NCBI GenBank assembly: GCA_047495785.1 | Contig: JBLDXI010000009.1 | Location: forward strand, 3,038,001 to 3,102,000 | Source: Lepidodermella squamata | Lineage: Eukaryota; Gastrotricha | DNA length: 64,000 bases | Direction: 5' to 3' | Part shown: positions 23,732 through 33,914 of the stretch, one piece after another | Position numbering within the stretch: position 1 is the first letter of the stretch | Layout of the letters: each line of letters opens with the position of its first letter | Notes under the pieces: model-generated | What the model saw: the letters and a program-made list of their open reading frames with translations, nothing else | Told to the model about the DNA's origin: nothing | Database searches by the model: none | Position numbers and translations under genes: made by a program

Positions 23732-25864
23732 ATGTTTCTGAGTTCTTTCAAATTCGTCTACGATGTGGTTGTTTCTGCTGCCTCGATACTTCTGAATGGC
23801 CTCGTGGTCGCCAGTGTGTGGAGCTCAAACTTTGAGCCGAAAGGATACAGAAAATTCCTGATCTGCCTCGCCTTCTCGGATCTTTACATTGCCAGTGTGA
23901 ACCTCGGCTATTTGGTACATCAAAACTACCTGCTAGAAATGTACATTGCCGGCGAAATTCGAACTTGGGATTTGCAGTATATTTTTCGAAATCTCCAGCT
24001 TACTGGATTCTTGGTTTGAATCACGATTGGGGATCAACTAAGATTTTTGTGATATTATTTTGATTAGGCCAACCTCCTGTCCCTTGTGGCAATGTCGACT
24101 GATCACTTCATTGGAATAGTAAGCAATTATCAGAGAACAGCCTCCTTTAACTCAGGTCTCGTTTTTTTAGATGTATCCCCTTCACTACAACACGGTAGGA
24201 TTCTTAAAATCCCTGCCAAAATATATGAGAAAGATCTATTTTACAGTACCTTCGTGGTCGGACTTGTAAAATCGTTATTGCCATGATCTGGGTCTCAGCA
24301 TTCGTCATCGGTTTGTTTATTAGAGATGACAGCTAATTTGCGAAAAATGTGACATTTTCAGGTTTCTGCGACGTTTTCATTCACGCCGTATCGGGTGGTT
24401 TGCAACTTAATTGTTTTCCTGATATCTCCTCGGAATACGTCGCTAAATTCGGAGAGGATGATTGGGAAGTGTTCTTTCGCGAATCTGAAGCTGAAACCAC
24501 TCCTGGTCTTTCGAAGAAAGAAAATACCAGCTTCATTTCCTTGCTCAATACTTCACTATCAAGCTTCAGCCGAACAGTTTCAACTCCAAGGTCACGGAAC
24601 GCAACCTCAACGCCGAGGAGGTTTGACTTGAATTTGAGTGAATTAATTCAGTCTTTAGTCGATGGAAACTTATCCAACACCGAGAGGGTTGATGTCAATG
24701 GGAGCATCATGCCCGCTGAATTGAAAAACCGCATAAACAAAGTTATGCAGATTTTCAAGCCGAAACCTGCCGAGAATGTGACATGCGCAGATAACAGGAA
24801 GGAGCAGCAACCGTATACCCTTGAATTCGCGGTAATTGCGATGACAGTGATGTGTCTAGCCTTCCTCATCGTTTGCTACGGTCGAGTGTTTAAAGAGGTG
24901 ATTTATGAAATTCGCGCTTGCATACTTGCATAAAATTTGATTTGATTATAGGTATTTCGAAACCATCCTTCAATCAGGAGTTTGAGGAAGCTAGTACTCA
25001 CAACGTGCCTCCTACTCGGTGCTTTCAGCATATGGTTTGTTTGACCATCAGTTTTGAGATATATTGATCACCTTTTTTATTCAGTTGGTTGCCTTTCATG
25101 AGCTTTGAGTTCTTCATGTTCCTAAGCCTGGTTAATCAAGTGGGTTCTCAGAACGAGCCGTCAACATCTCAGTTTGTTGAAGCTTGATGTCATTTCATGT
25201 TAAATAAGAATGATTTATTATGGCAGTTTTCTCTCTGTCCACGGCATTTTCCACAGTTTATTGATGTCAGCACCGTTACTTGACCCACTAATATACTCGG
25301 CAAGGTTGCGCACCATACAAAGGTGAGACTTTCATAGAAATTCTCCAATTCTGAGACATTTTTGAGATTTTTAGACAAATACTGCTGCGATTGGCTTGTA
25401 TACTGCCTTGCTGGGAAAAAATGATCCGGCTCGGAGCTATGACTCGTACTTCTCTCCATATGACTTTCTCAGTCACGTCGATCAAAAACCTAGTAGCCCG
25501 CGATAACCTTCCGAATTCAAAGTCATTTGACGTTGATATTGACGATGGCTTCATCGATGATGGTGATGCATTGGAAGTCAGTGCGGTCGATGCTCCATCA
25601 ACTCAGCGTAACTCAAGCTTAGCTAATAGCCCGCGTGGTTTCTACGAAGTAGCTGTTGTCGAGCCTCACATTCCTGACCACGAATTACCGCCGGCTATTT
25701 ACCGAAAGTGTAGCCGTTTCATGCTGATGTTTGACGGCGTGCACTCACTTGAATCTTTCACAAGCGCGCTTAGCCACCGAGATGCAGTTTACAAGCCGCC
25801 TCCTACCAGACGGGGATTCCATTTCGGTGATAATCACAGAAGAAGAGAATCGTTTTGTCATTAA
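23732..25864 (+). CDS. R2: rhodopsin-like GPCR, DHF type
   Basis: Nine exons: 23732..24013, 24068..24118, 24171..24194, 24247..24310, 24362..24897, 24952..25034, 25085..25171, 25227..25322, 25375..25864; 570 residues. Four donors are the less usual GTTTGT/GTTTGA type, chosen because only they keep phase. The GPKG segment is lost (FKFVYDVVVS directly before TM1). TM2 CLAFSDLY, TM3 STDHFIGI (D106), then a 24-nt microexon MYPLHYNT. The second extracellular loop is about 170 residues with sequons NTS, NAT, NLS, NGS and NVT and a Cys before TM5. TM5 ends CYGRVF, TM6 CWLP, TM7 DPLIYSAR. The tail is acidic then basic, with no motif shared with R1. Confidence 0.83.
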
Positions 25865-26923
25865 ATTTCGAAATAAATAAACATGTTGAAATAGCGCTGG
25901 TTTAAAGGTCATGAACTTCGCCTATTAATGTTTACAGGTGTTCCGCTGCTCATTAGATGGCTGGGTCAGATCCCTTCTATCAGATGTTAGCCTCGACATA
26001 CAGAATCCAAATTTAAATGGAAAAGCTGCTTATAGATTATCCCATGTACCAAGAACGAAATAATTTTTATTTAGCCTTTGAAATATTCTTTAAGCAAACT
26101 GCATTTTGTATTATTATAGCCCTTTTTCGTTGGAATTCAATCATTACTCCTATTTACTTACAAATCGGAATCGGGAATTACTGAATCTAGATTGCCAAAT
26201 CTGAGCGCTGAAGCTAAGAACCTGAGTTCAATATTGTCTTCTCTTTCCAATGCCGAAATTGGCAAAGCAACATTCTCACTCAATTAACTATAGTTCGCAT
26301 TGAAATTCAGGGTAAATAGTATAAACATTTATTGTATGTCTTTGAAATTTGGCTACGACTCTATCCGTGTCACACCAACACCCCACGAAGTGTATGTGGG
26401 CGAAGTAGACAATGTGCGAGTGACGTCAGTTCAGGTGAGATCTAATCGCTGAGTGACGTTCGATATTGAATGCCGCTTTTGTCCCCCAATAAAGTGCTAA
26501 CTTAAAATCGATTCTTTTCCTAAAAGTTTATTGCCATCTAAGTGTTTCGGATCACTGAGAGAAGTGCGGAAGCAAATCGCGAGGGAGGGAGGAAGGAAAG
26601 AATATATAAGTCATTCTCGTTCTGCCCCTCGAGCACGAATGTCATTCACATGTTTCGAATTCGTTCCCCGAATTGGATCATGATAATACTGCTAACTTGG
26701 GAGATCGTGTTTGCGCTTCATATGACAATCCTATAGCCGGCCCCAGGGCTGAAAGGTAAAGCAACGACGTGTTGTCATGATTAATCTCGCTGACATCATC
26801 AACACTGTAACTGAATTACGGAACCGACAGGTAAATTAAAGTGCATGCCCCGAATCAGAGACCGGGTATATTTCGATGGTTACCCATTTTCTTTAGTTTC
26901 ACCCACCTTCCAAATATAGAGAA
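25865..26923. other. gap R2-R3 with a probable SP relic and a candidate R3 promoter
   Basis: The relic is listed separately. ATATATAAG at 26602-26610 is TATA-like; a donor GAAAG|GTAAAG follows at 26755. A short frame beginning ATG at 26777 (18 codons) ends at a good donor after 26830 and would splice in frame to an acceptor at 26895 directly before R3, so R3 may have an upstream exon. Confidence 0.35.
26044..26430 (+). pseudogene. probable relic of an SP1/SP2-type gene
   Basis: An ATG at 26044 opens a frame with a hydrophobic run (TAFCIIIALF). Another frame continues with LSAEAKNLSSILSSLSNAEI, like the Lys/Ser/Ala region of SP1, and stops. After a CAG at 26308-26310 an exon-2-like sequence reaches IRVTPTP at the same distance as RVT in SP2, but one base out of frame and without the cysteines. 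Position (between two receptors) fits. Matches are short, so this is tentative. Confidence 0.25.
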
Positions 26924-28528
26924 ATGATTTTACTGAATGATACTGGCGAATTCTTCCTCTACCTGAACTGCATTGTTACGATCATTGCCATCGTGGGCAA
27001 TTTCCTCGTCTTGGATTGCATTGTGAGAAAACGCTTCGGCCTACCTGGTTATCGGCGATTTCTCATCAATTTGATTGCGAGCGAACTTTTCCTCTGTGCG
27101 ATAAATGGCTGCACATTTGTCTACCAATTTGCTACTGATAACTCACCAAGTGCAGTATCAGTCACATGTGGAGGACATCTGCTGCGGAATTTTCAACTGG
27201 CCGGCTTTCTCGCAAATTTGCTGTCACTTGTGGCGATGTCAGGTGACCACTTCATAGGGATTTTATATCCCCATCATTATATGAAGGTAATTATATTTTT
27301 GCTCTCATAATTGCGCCAAAAATCGATTTTTCAGATTCTGAATCATCACTCTGTGACTACAATGATCGCGGCGATTTGGCTGTGCTCACTTGCCGCTGGG
27401 TTGATTGATATACCAATAGCATACGCGTTTTTCTTGCGATTTAAGGAAAAATTGGGAGAGGAATCGCGACATCCCACTTTTGGATTTGATGAGACTGATG
27501 ATGTCCCAAGTGATCAGCCACCAGTCTCGGGTTGCAAATCTGGGGCGCCGGGGCCTGTCGGTCTCATGGCCTCCTCTCTTGCGACCTCATATGAAGATCC
27601 GTTCTCGGCAATGGTTTCCGATTCCGATGTTACTGAGGCTGATATTATGTCTATGGTAGAAGATTCCGTTCGCTGCGAACGCCAAAACTCAGAGAACGGT
27701 TCAGATGCCGATGCTTTCATGAAAGCTTTTTTGATGCTGGTCAACGACCAGGAAGAACTTCATTTCTGCACCTACTATAGTTCGCGGAAAGTATGGGTTG
27801 AGCTTATCGTTTGCACTCTGACCATTTTGTGTCTAATCTTTCTTATCGTGTGTTATGGCCGAATTTTTCGTGAGGCATTTGCAAAACTTAATCTGAGCGA
27901 GCGTGGCTTTCGCAAACTCTTTCTCACCACTTTCAGCTTCAGTGGAGCATTCGCGGTCTGCTTTCTGCCGTTCATGATATTTGAAATAGCTCAACTAGCT
28001 GTGGCGTACGTGGCGAAACTGACCGGACGTGATGTGCACTACGTCGATTCGCCTCAGAAGTACTTGATTGCTCAGAATGCTATGTACTCCTTACTACTTT
28101 TATACCCTGTTTTCGCTCCGATGATCTACGCCGTTCGCATGCGGATGTTTCGACGATTTGTCATCCGGAAATATGGCCGCATTCTTTGCTGCAGATCAGA
28201 TGACAGGCCTGAAGAAGTTGTCGGTCCGGAACAGGGGGAACAGGCCCTCGTGAGGTCGGTTACGGCCCCAGATCGAGGCGAAGTGGATTATAGGTCGACT
28301 CAGAACAACTATGACGCATGTGATTCTCTGGAAATTCTGTCATTTGATGACGAGGAGCATTACGCGCTGAGGCTGCAGCAAAGCAGGCAATATTCGGCGA
28401 CGATTGACGACCGTGACTTGGACAACATAGCAAACAGGGCAAGCACCGCCTCTGCACCTGGTGCTTTCAAAAGCCACTTGGTTGTCAAGCATCAGGATCA
28501 ACCCATGGGCAGACTTTCAGATGTCTGA
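26924..28528 (+). CDS. R3: rhodopsin-like GPCR with a single intron
   Basis: Exons 26924..27286 and 27335..28528, one 48-nt intron, 518 residues. TM1 IVGNFLVLD; TM2 has E in place of the usual D (IASELF); TM3 SGDHFIGILYPHHYMK (D108), with the intron right after it, the same place as in R8, R11 and R12. All other introns of the siblings are missing and TM4 to the tail is one 398-codon exon. The second extracellular loop has a Cys (FCTYY) before TM5 and ends in CYGRIF. TM6 CFLP and TM7 APMIYAVR both deviate from the consensus. The tail carries FVIRKYGRILCC after TM7, like R5 and R6. The start at 26924 aligns with the siblings' N-termini; an upstream exon is possible. Confidence 0.85.
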
Positions 28529-28740
28529 AACTAACCCAAATTTAACTCAATTAAACTGATTGTGTCAAAAGCAATTTGTCTCAATTAACTAGGGTCTCGA
28601 GAATCCTATTAAAACATGTTGTAGCGCAATAATTGACTTTGTCCGATTATATAAGACATTAATATCCGACAATTTTTTAATCGGGCGATGAAAATATTTT
28701 GCACGCAGAATTAGTTCGAAGAAGTGTTTCATCTTGAACA

Positions 28741-30426
28741 ATGGCTAGCGAAATTTTTGACGGCCCCAAGGGTGGGTTTGTCATTTTTGACTACGTAATA
28801 TCAGTGTTGTCAGCCATCACAAATCTGCTGCTGTTGCAAGCTGCAAAGGGTGCCCGATTTGACTTGAGGGGCTACAAAGTATTCTTCACGAGTTTGCTGG
28901 CGTCAAATCTGTACCTGAGCTTTACGAATATCGGAATTTTCCTTCTTGAAGCGGCGTTGTTACTAATTCCAAACAGGGAAAATATTTTCATCCACTGCAT
29001 GTCGAATATCACCCGCAGCCTTCAGCTGGTCGGATATTTCGCGAATATGTTCAATTTGGCCGGAATGTCCGTCGATCACTTCATAGGAGTGGTAAAAACT
29101 ATATCCCTCTACCTTAATACAAATAATTAATCATTATTTCTTAGCTCCATCCATTGAAATATGGCAGGCTGGTAAAATCGAGCAGGCCTTTAGTTTATGC
29201 ACTATGGACACTAGCTATAGCTATGGGCTTTTTGGACTACCCTGCTTCGTTAATCGCCTACTTCAACTCTGCGAGGTCTATCGTGAAACCTAATATTACA
29301 GCTTTGGAATCAGTAGACAATGATTGGAACGACTTGCAGAATCTGACCAGGGACGAATTGGAGGACGTGCTACGGTTTTTCAAAAACGCCTCGCAGTCTC
29401 ACATGAGGTAAAAGTTATTGCTGTACGTAATAACTTCTCTAAATGAAGGTCGATATTTCAATAGGCGGTCGAATGGGAGTGAGTTCCCTGCCATGCTAAT
29501 GACGCTCATGCAACAGGAAGACGGCGACTTCTGCAGCTACCATACTTCAGTCAAGATTTATTTGGAATGTGTGGTCATTGCTGTTACTTTCGTTTGCTTC
29601 TTCTTCCTCACGATTTGTTACGGCAAGGTTTTCCGAGAGGTGCGCCAAATCGCCCACGTTTCTGGCAAAACGCTTCGAAAACTAGTCGCTACAACGTTCC
29701 TACTTCTCGCCACTTTCACGGTAAAATTTTATAGCTAACAACTTGACCCGTGCTCACATTGGATTCGCTCAGATTTGCTGGATTCCTTTTATGGCGATTG
29801 AACTTCACGGGCTGTTATACGTCACTTTGTGGCCTGAAGTTACAACAGCTAGCAGGTTTGATTTTCACCTCACTTGATCGAAATTCTCCGATTGGTTTTT
29901 TCAGCTACGTTTACTTGGTAAACAATCTGTCAAACTGCATGATCGTCTCCTCTCCGTTTTTCCAATCGATCATCTACGTCGCTCGTATGCGTGTCATCCG
30001 GAGGTGAGAGAATTTGAAACTTGAGTCATCAGATGATAGCTGATTTTCTATATCAACAGGCGGATTCTGCAAAAATATGGTCACTTATTTCCGTGCTTGT
30101 CAGAATTGATTACAAAACTGACTACTAACACAACAGGATTAACAGCGTACCTCCGAGCTGATCACCGAAGCTCGATCGATTACAGAGACGGCAGTTCAGG
30201 GGAGCGGCGGTCGGCTCTACGTCAAGAGATGTTACCTTTCGTCTACCGAAGTTCCCCAAACAACGCGTTACCCGCCTCGAAGCGGAGTAGCTCAGCTAAA
30301 GACGGTGAAGATGGCGTGAAAATGAGCATTTTAGAGAGCGCTAAAAAATGGACTGTTGACAATGCTCAACGCCTCCCTTTACCAGCTGATGTAATTCCAG
30401 CTCGTAATGTCCCATCAAATCCGTGA
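28741..30426 (+). CDS. R4: rhodopsin-like GPCR lacking the TM2 Asp
   Basis: Exons 28741..29091, 29145..29407, 29465..29720, 29773..29855, 29905..30003, 30060..30426; 472 residues, the shortest member. DGPKGGFVIFDY start, TM1 AITNLLLL, TM2 LLASNLY with Asn replacing the sodium-site Asp, TM3 SVDHFIGV (D112), LHPLKY. Sequons NIT, NLT, NAS and NGS in the second extracellular loop and Cys (FCSYH) before TM5. CYGKVF, CWIP, and TM7 QSIIYVAR instead of DPIIY. The tail has RSSIDY..ALRQEMLPFVYR, also found in R7, so R4 and R7 form a pair by tail and by the loss of both TM2 Asp and TM7 DP. Only 27 bases separate its stop from the stop of R5. Confidence 0.85.
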
Positions 30427-30431
30427 AAAAC

Positions 30432-30449
30432 TTTATTATTCATAATAAA
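30432..30449. terminator. palindromic two-way poly(A) signal between R4 and R5
   Basis: TTTATTAT-TC-ATAATAAA: a perfect inverted repeat giving AATAAA on the plus strand (30444-30449) for R4 and AATAAA on the minus strand (30437-30432) for R5. The stops are at 30426 and 30454, so each gene's 3' end overlaps the other. Confidence 0.75.
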
Positions 30450-30453
30450 TTAG

Positions 30454-33179
30454 TTAAGAGTTGGTAACATTTTCTTCCTTCAATGACAGACGATCCGGTG
30501 TTTCAAAACTCCGGCTTGAAGGGAAGCTGCCCATGGTCATTGATTTGGCCAGCATGTCACGCTGCTGTATTTTGAGATAAGACGCCATTTTCTCCATGGC
30601 TATGGGCACCACATTGCTGTCATCATTACGAGTTAAATGTTGTCTTGGAATTACTGTCACACTTGGGAAGTTGAATGGCATGACAAAGAATTCATCGTCC
30701 CCTAGATAATTATCGCTATCATTCGCAACAATATCGCTAGGACTGCTCGGACTCTCGCAGGCAGTGTCGATGTATTCAGGTATGTAGACATCATTGACAC
30801 GGCCGAATAGTCGAGCAGAATTCGCGTAAAATTTGTCCACAACTTCTTGAGTGCTTTCAAATGGGAGAAAGTATCTCCTGTGGTACTGAGAGATGCTGTC
30901 GAAATTTCGCAGCTCTGACAGCGAAAATTCATCGCCAAAGTCTGTTAGACCAGCTTTGCCGTAGTAAACCATTCGATCGGAAACTGACACTGACGACGGC
31001 AGGACGCTGTCCACGTCTGAGTTCATAAACGCCTCATCTACGAATTTTTGGCCGTGCTCATGAACTTCGACCGTGTTACACGGTTGAGTTACCGAGATCT
31101 GGCAAGTAGACCTCGCAGGGGTGCTCATTGTCCTCTCGCGATCTAATAGGCGCTCTTTCAGCCTCTCGAGCCTCAACTTGAGCGTTTGATTACCGTCGGT
31201 ATTCATGCGTCTATTGAAGCTAGTTCTCGCTCCGTTGCTAGTGAAGGACGAGGAACTTTGAACCCGGCTGAAAACTGAGCCAGCGGACCTTTCTTTGAAT
31301 GGTTGTCGCCCTGAGATGCTAGTCATCGTTGTGCCGGCTACGTATTCAGAGAGCGGTACCATACTGCAGCTTTTTACTGATGGGCCGCGACCGTTATTGC
31401 TTTCGTGAAGTGAATTGCGGGAGCTGTAAGGCATAATACTGCTCCGATGACTTCTTTCCCGCAATTTTTCAACGTAATCGCGGCAGCATGGGAAGAGCCG
31501 GCCGTAGCGATAGAACACATTGCGTCGAATAATCTTCATTCTTGCTGCGTAAATGATAGGATCGAAAAGTGGCGAGCTGTGAGAACAAAACGACTTTCCT
31601 ATTTCCAAATTAATGAGTCGGGAAACTTACCACAAAAGCAGCGTATTGAACTGTAAATAATCGGCAAAATTTGCACTTTGAACTTACAAACAAGAACTTC
31701 TACTTACCACATTGTGAAGGGCGAAAAATGTTGCGGACGATGTAAGGGTGTTCTTATCATTGACGTTGAAGTTTGTATGAAGGACAATTATCATCGTAAA
31801 CTCGAAAGTCTGACAAAAGAATGTTCATTAAAGTCTTAATATGGGACTAAAACAAACCATGAAAGGTATCCAGCAGAGAAGGAAAGACCCAAGAAGTAGG
31901 ATGGTGGTCAAAACAAGTCTTCTTACATTTCGCTCTTGTTGATTTGAGAACACCTCTTTGAATATACGGCCATAGCAAACAATCAGGAAGAGGAAGCAAA
32001 CAATAGTCAACCTATTGAGCCATGAAAAGGGTATCAGATATAATGCCATAAGCTATGAACTTACGTCATCACGCAGAATTCCAACCAAACGTTTTCATTC
32101 CTGGCAGCGCACCAACTAGGAGCGGAGGCACTCTCGTCGAAAATTCCCAGAATACTCGTCTCGTCCTCCAAAGACCCGGTATCCATATTATTTGAAGAAC
32201 TAAAAATCAATAACTTATTATTGTCAATTCTTATGAGGTCTAGGCTTCCTTACTCATTAGAGTTGAGAAAGGAATGAAGGAAAGCATCAATGTCAGGTGA
32301 CAATTTATCGAAAAGGTCAGAGTGACCGTCATCTGTCGAATCAGATAATTGTATCGGCGTGGTCGATGGCATCCAAGTTGCTGGCTCGCTCGCCTCCATC
32401 TGCTGCGCGGCCATAACTCGGGCATATGGAGCTTGAAAGCCGATGAAAGAATCCGCATCTGCCGCCGGATTCGAAATCGAAGTTTTAACAGGGCGCATGT
32501 TCGGCTTGATGTCCCGGTTGTTGCTGAATATGTTGAGCAGCGTAGTTAAAATATGCTCGGAGACAGTAACATTCTTCTGCCCAAGCAATGGATTTGGCAT
32601 TAGAGACTCGCTCTGACTTGGAGAGGAGGAAATATCTGTGCTGTTCGTTGCTTGATTGATGTCAGGCCAGATTAAACTGAGCACGTGCAGCCCAGCTGCT
32701 AGGAAGATGTCAACAAATCCAAGAATAAATGCTATCACCCATATCAAAACCAATATGGTGCAGTTAACCCGTTTGCTCATAAACTCGCGATATCTGAGCG
32801 GATGAAGCTAAACAAGGAGATTTTAAACTAATGAATTCGACGGATTAAAAACCCAACTTACGATGCCCAAATAGTGGTCAACACTCATGCCGCAAAGGTT
32901 TAATAGATTCGCGATGAAACCAACAATTTGCAGTATCCTAACAATATCCGCCGTGCACTTGTCCAGTAAAGTGCTGGCGGTGAAGTTGAGGACGTTGATG
33001 AAGCAAATGTATAGATCCGAGCAGATCAGGCTGATTAAAAACCGCCTGTATCCTGTAAGGGCGAACTGGACCCGTAGGACACTGTCAAGGGCTATCAAAT
33101 TGCCAATGATAGCCAGTAGTGAAACAACGTAGTCGATCAGAACATATGGCCCCTTTGGCCCTTCTAAAAGATTATTCAT
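30454..33179 (-). CDS. R5: rhodopsin-like GPCR, longest member
   Basis: Minus-strand exons 33179..32862, 32807..32254, 32199..32065, 32011..31858, 31809..31708, 31650..31631, 31576..30454; 801 residues. LLEGPKGPYVLIDY, TM1 IIGNLIALD, TM2 LICSDLY, TM3 SVDHYLGI (D101) after a Cys (KCTADIVR), LHPLRY. The second extracellular loop has sequons NST and NVT and SWC before TM5; an intron cuts TM5 after VMT, as in R6. CYGRIF, CWIPF, a 20-nt microexon in TM7, DPIIYAARMKIIRR. The 370-residue Ser-rich tail contains VVDKFYANSARLFG. By sequence and intron pattern R6 is its closest relative, in head-to-head orientation. Confidence 0.87.
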
Positions 33180-33914
33180 GGTATCCAGTGCAGACTAAAA
33201 CTGTGTAATAAATACTCTATCTGAAATAGGAATTGACTGAAGTGGCTGAAATTCGATTTACTGCCCAACTTAAGCTTCAGACAGTTTACTATGAAAATTG
33301 AATCAAGGTATGGACGAGTGAGCTGAAGTGAGAAGAAACCGCAGGCTTCGCCTCCTTTATTTGCTAACACCACTTTCCGGAGACAAAAGCGAATGCAACG
33401 AGTCCAATTGTTTTCGTGACTCTTAATTGTTTGCGTGGTGTGTTATGAATATGAGCCATTTTTGGCATCTGGTATCTTTAATAAACGGAGAGTTGCACTG
33501 TATTTGAACTACTAATCATGGTAAACGATAATTTAACCCTGGATAATGCCTTTTCCATGTTCGCTTCACTTTTCTTAATATTCTTTCTCAAGAAATGATG
33601 ATAATCACTTTTCAGTAATCCGCAGAAGTCTCTGTTCGCTGCGGATTTACCTCGAGATTGAAAGGCCCGTGTTTACTAAAGGATCCGTGGGAGTGATTCG
33701 TTTTTTATAGCCGGCGACTCATTCAACCTCACACCTGAGTTGATCCTCGTTAGAAGGAGAAAAAATAAAACCGGAAATTGATGAAATAAAAATACGCGTG
33801 GTCAATGAAGGATTAATGTTAATTTTACTACACTTAGTACCCTCGGAAAACAGCTGCTGAGTTGCCAATTTGCTGAGGTTGCCAAACAGCTCTCTGAAAA
33901 GTCGAGAAACCGCC
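33180..33914. promoter_or_regulatory. shared upstream region of divergent R5 and R6
   Basis: 735 bases between two divergent start codons. It must hold both promoters. I see no gene and no clear TATA box on either side. CCATGG at the R6 start gives a mirror-image minus-strand ATG frame that I regard as a shadow. Confidence 0.4.

Noticed and set aside
23732-25864. Standard reading of R2 with only GTAAG/GTGAG donors
   Set aside because: It ends in a stop before TM7. GTTTGT/GTTTGA donors restore phase at every junction and recover all TM motifs.
26542-26736. Short frame with a hydrophobic signal-like stretch upstream of R3
   Set aside because: No downstream exon completes it in frame; more likely 5' leader of R3.
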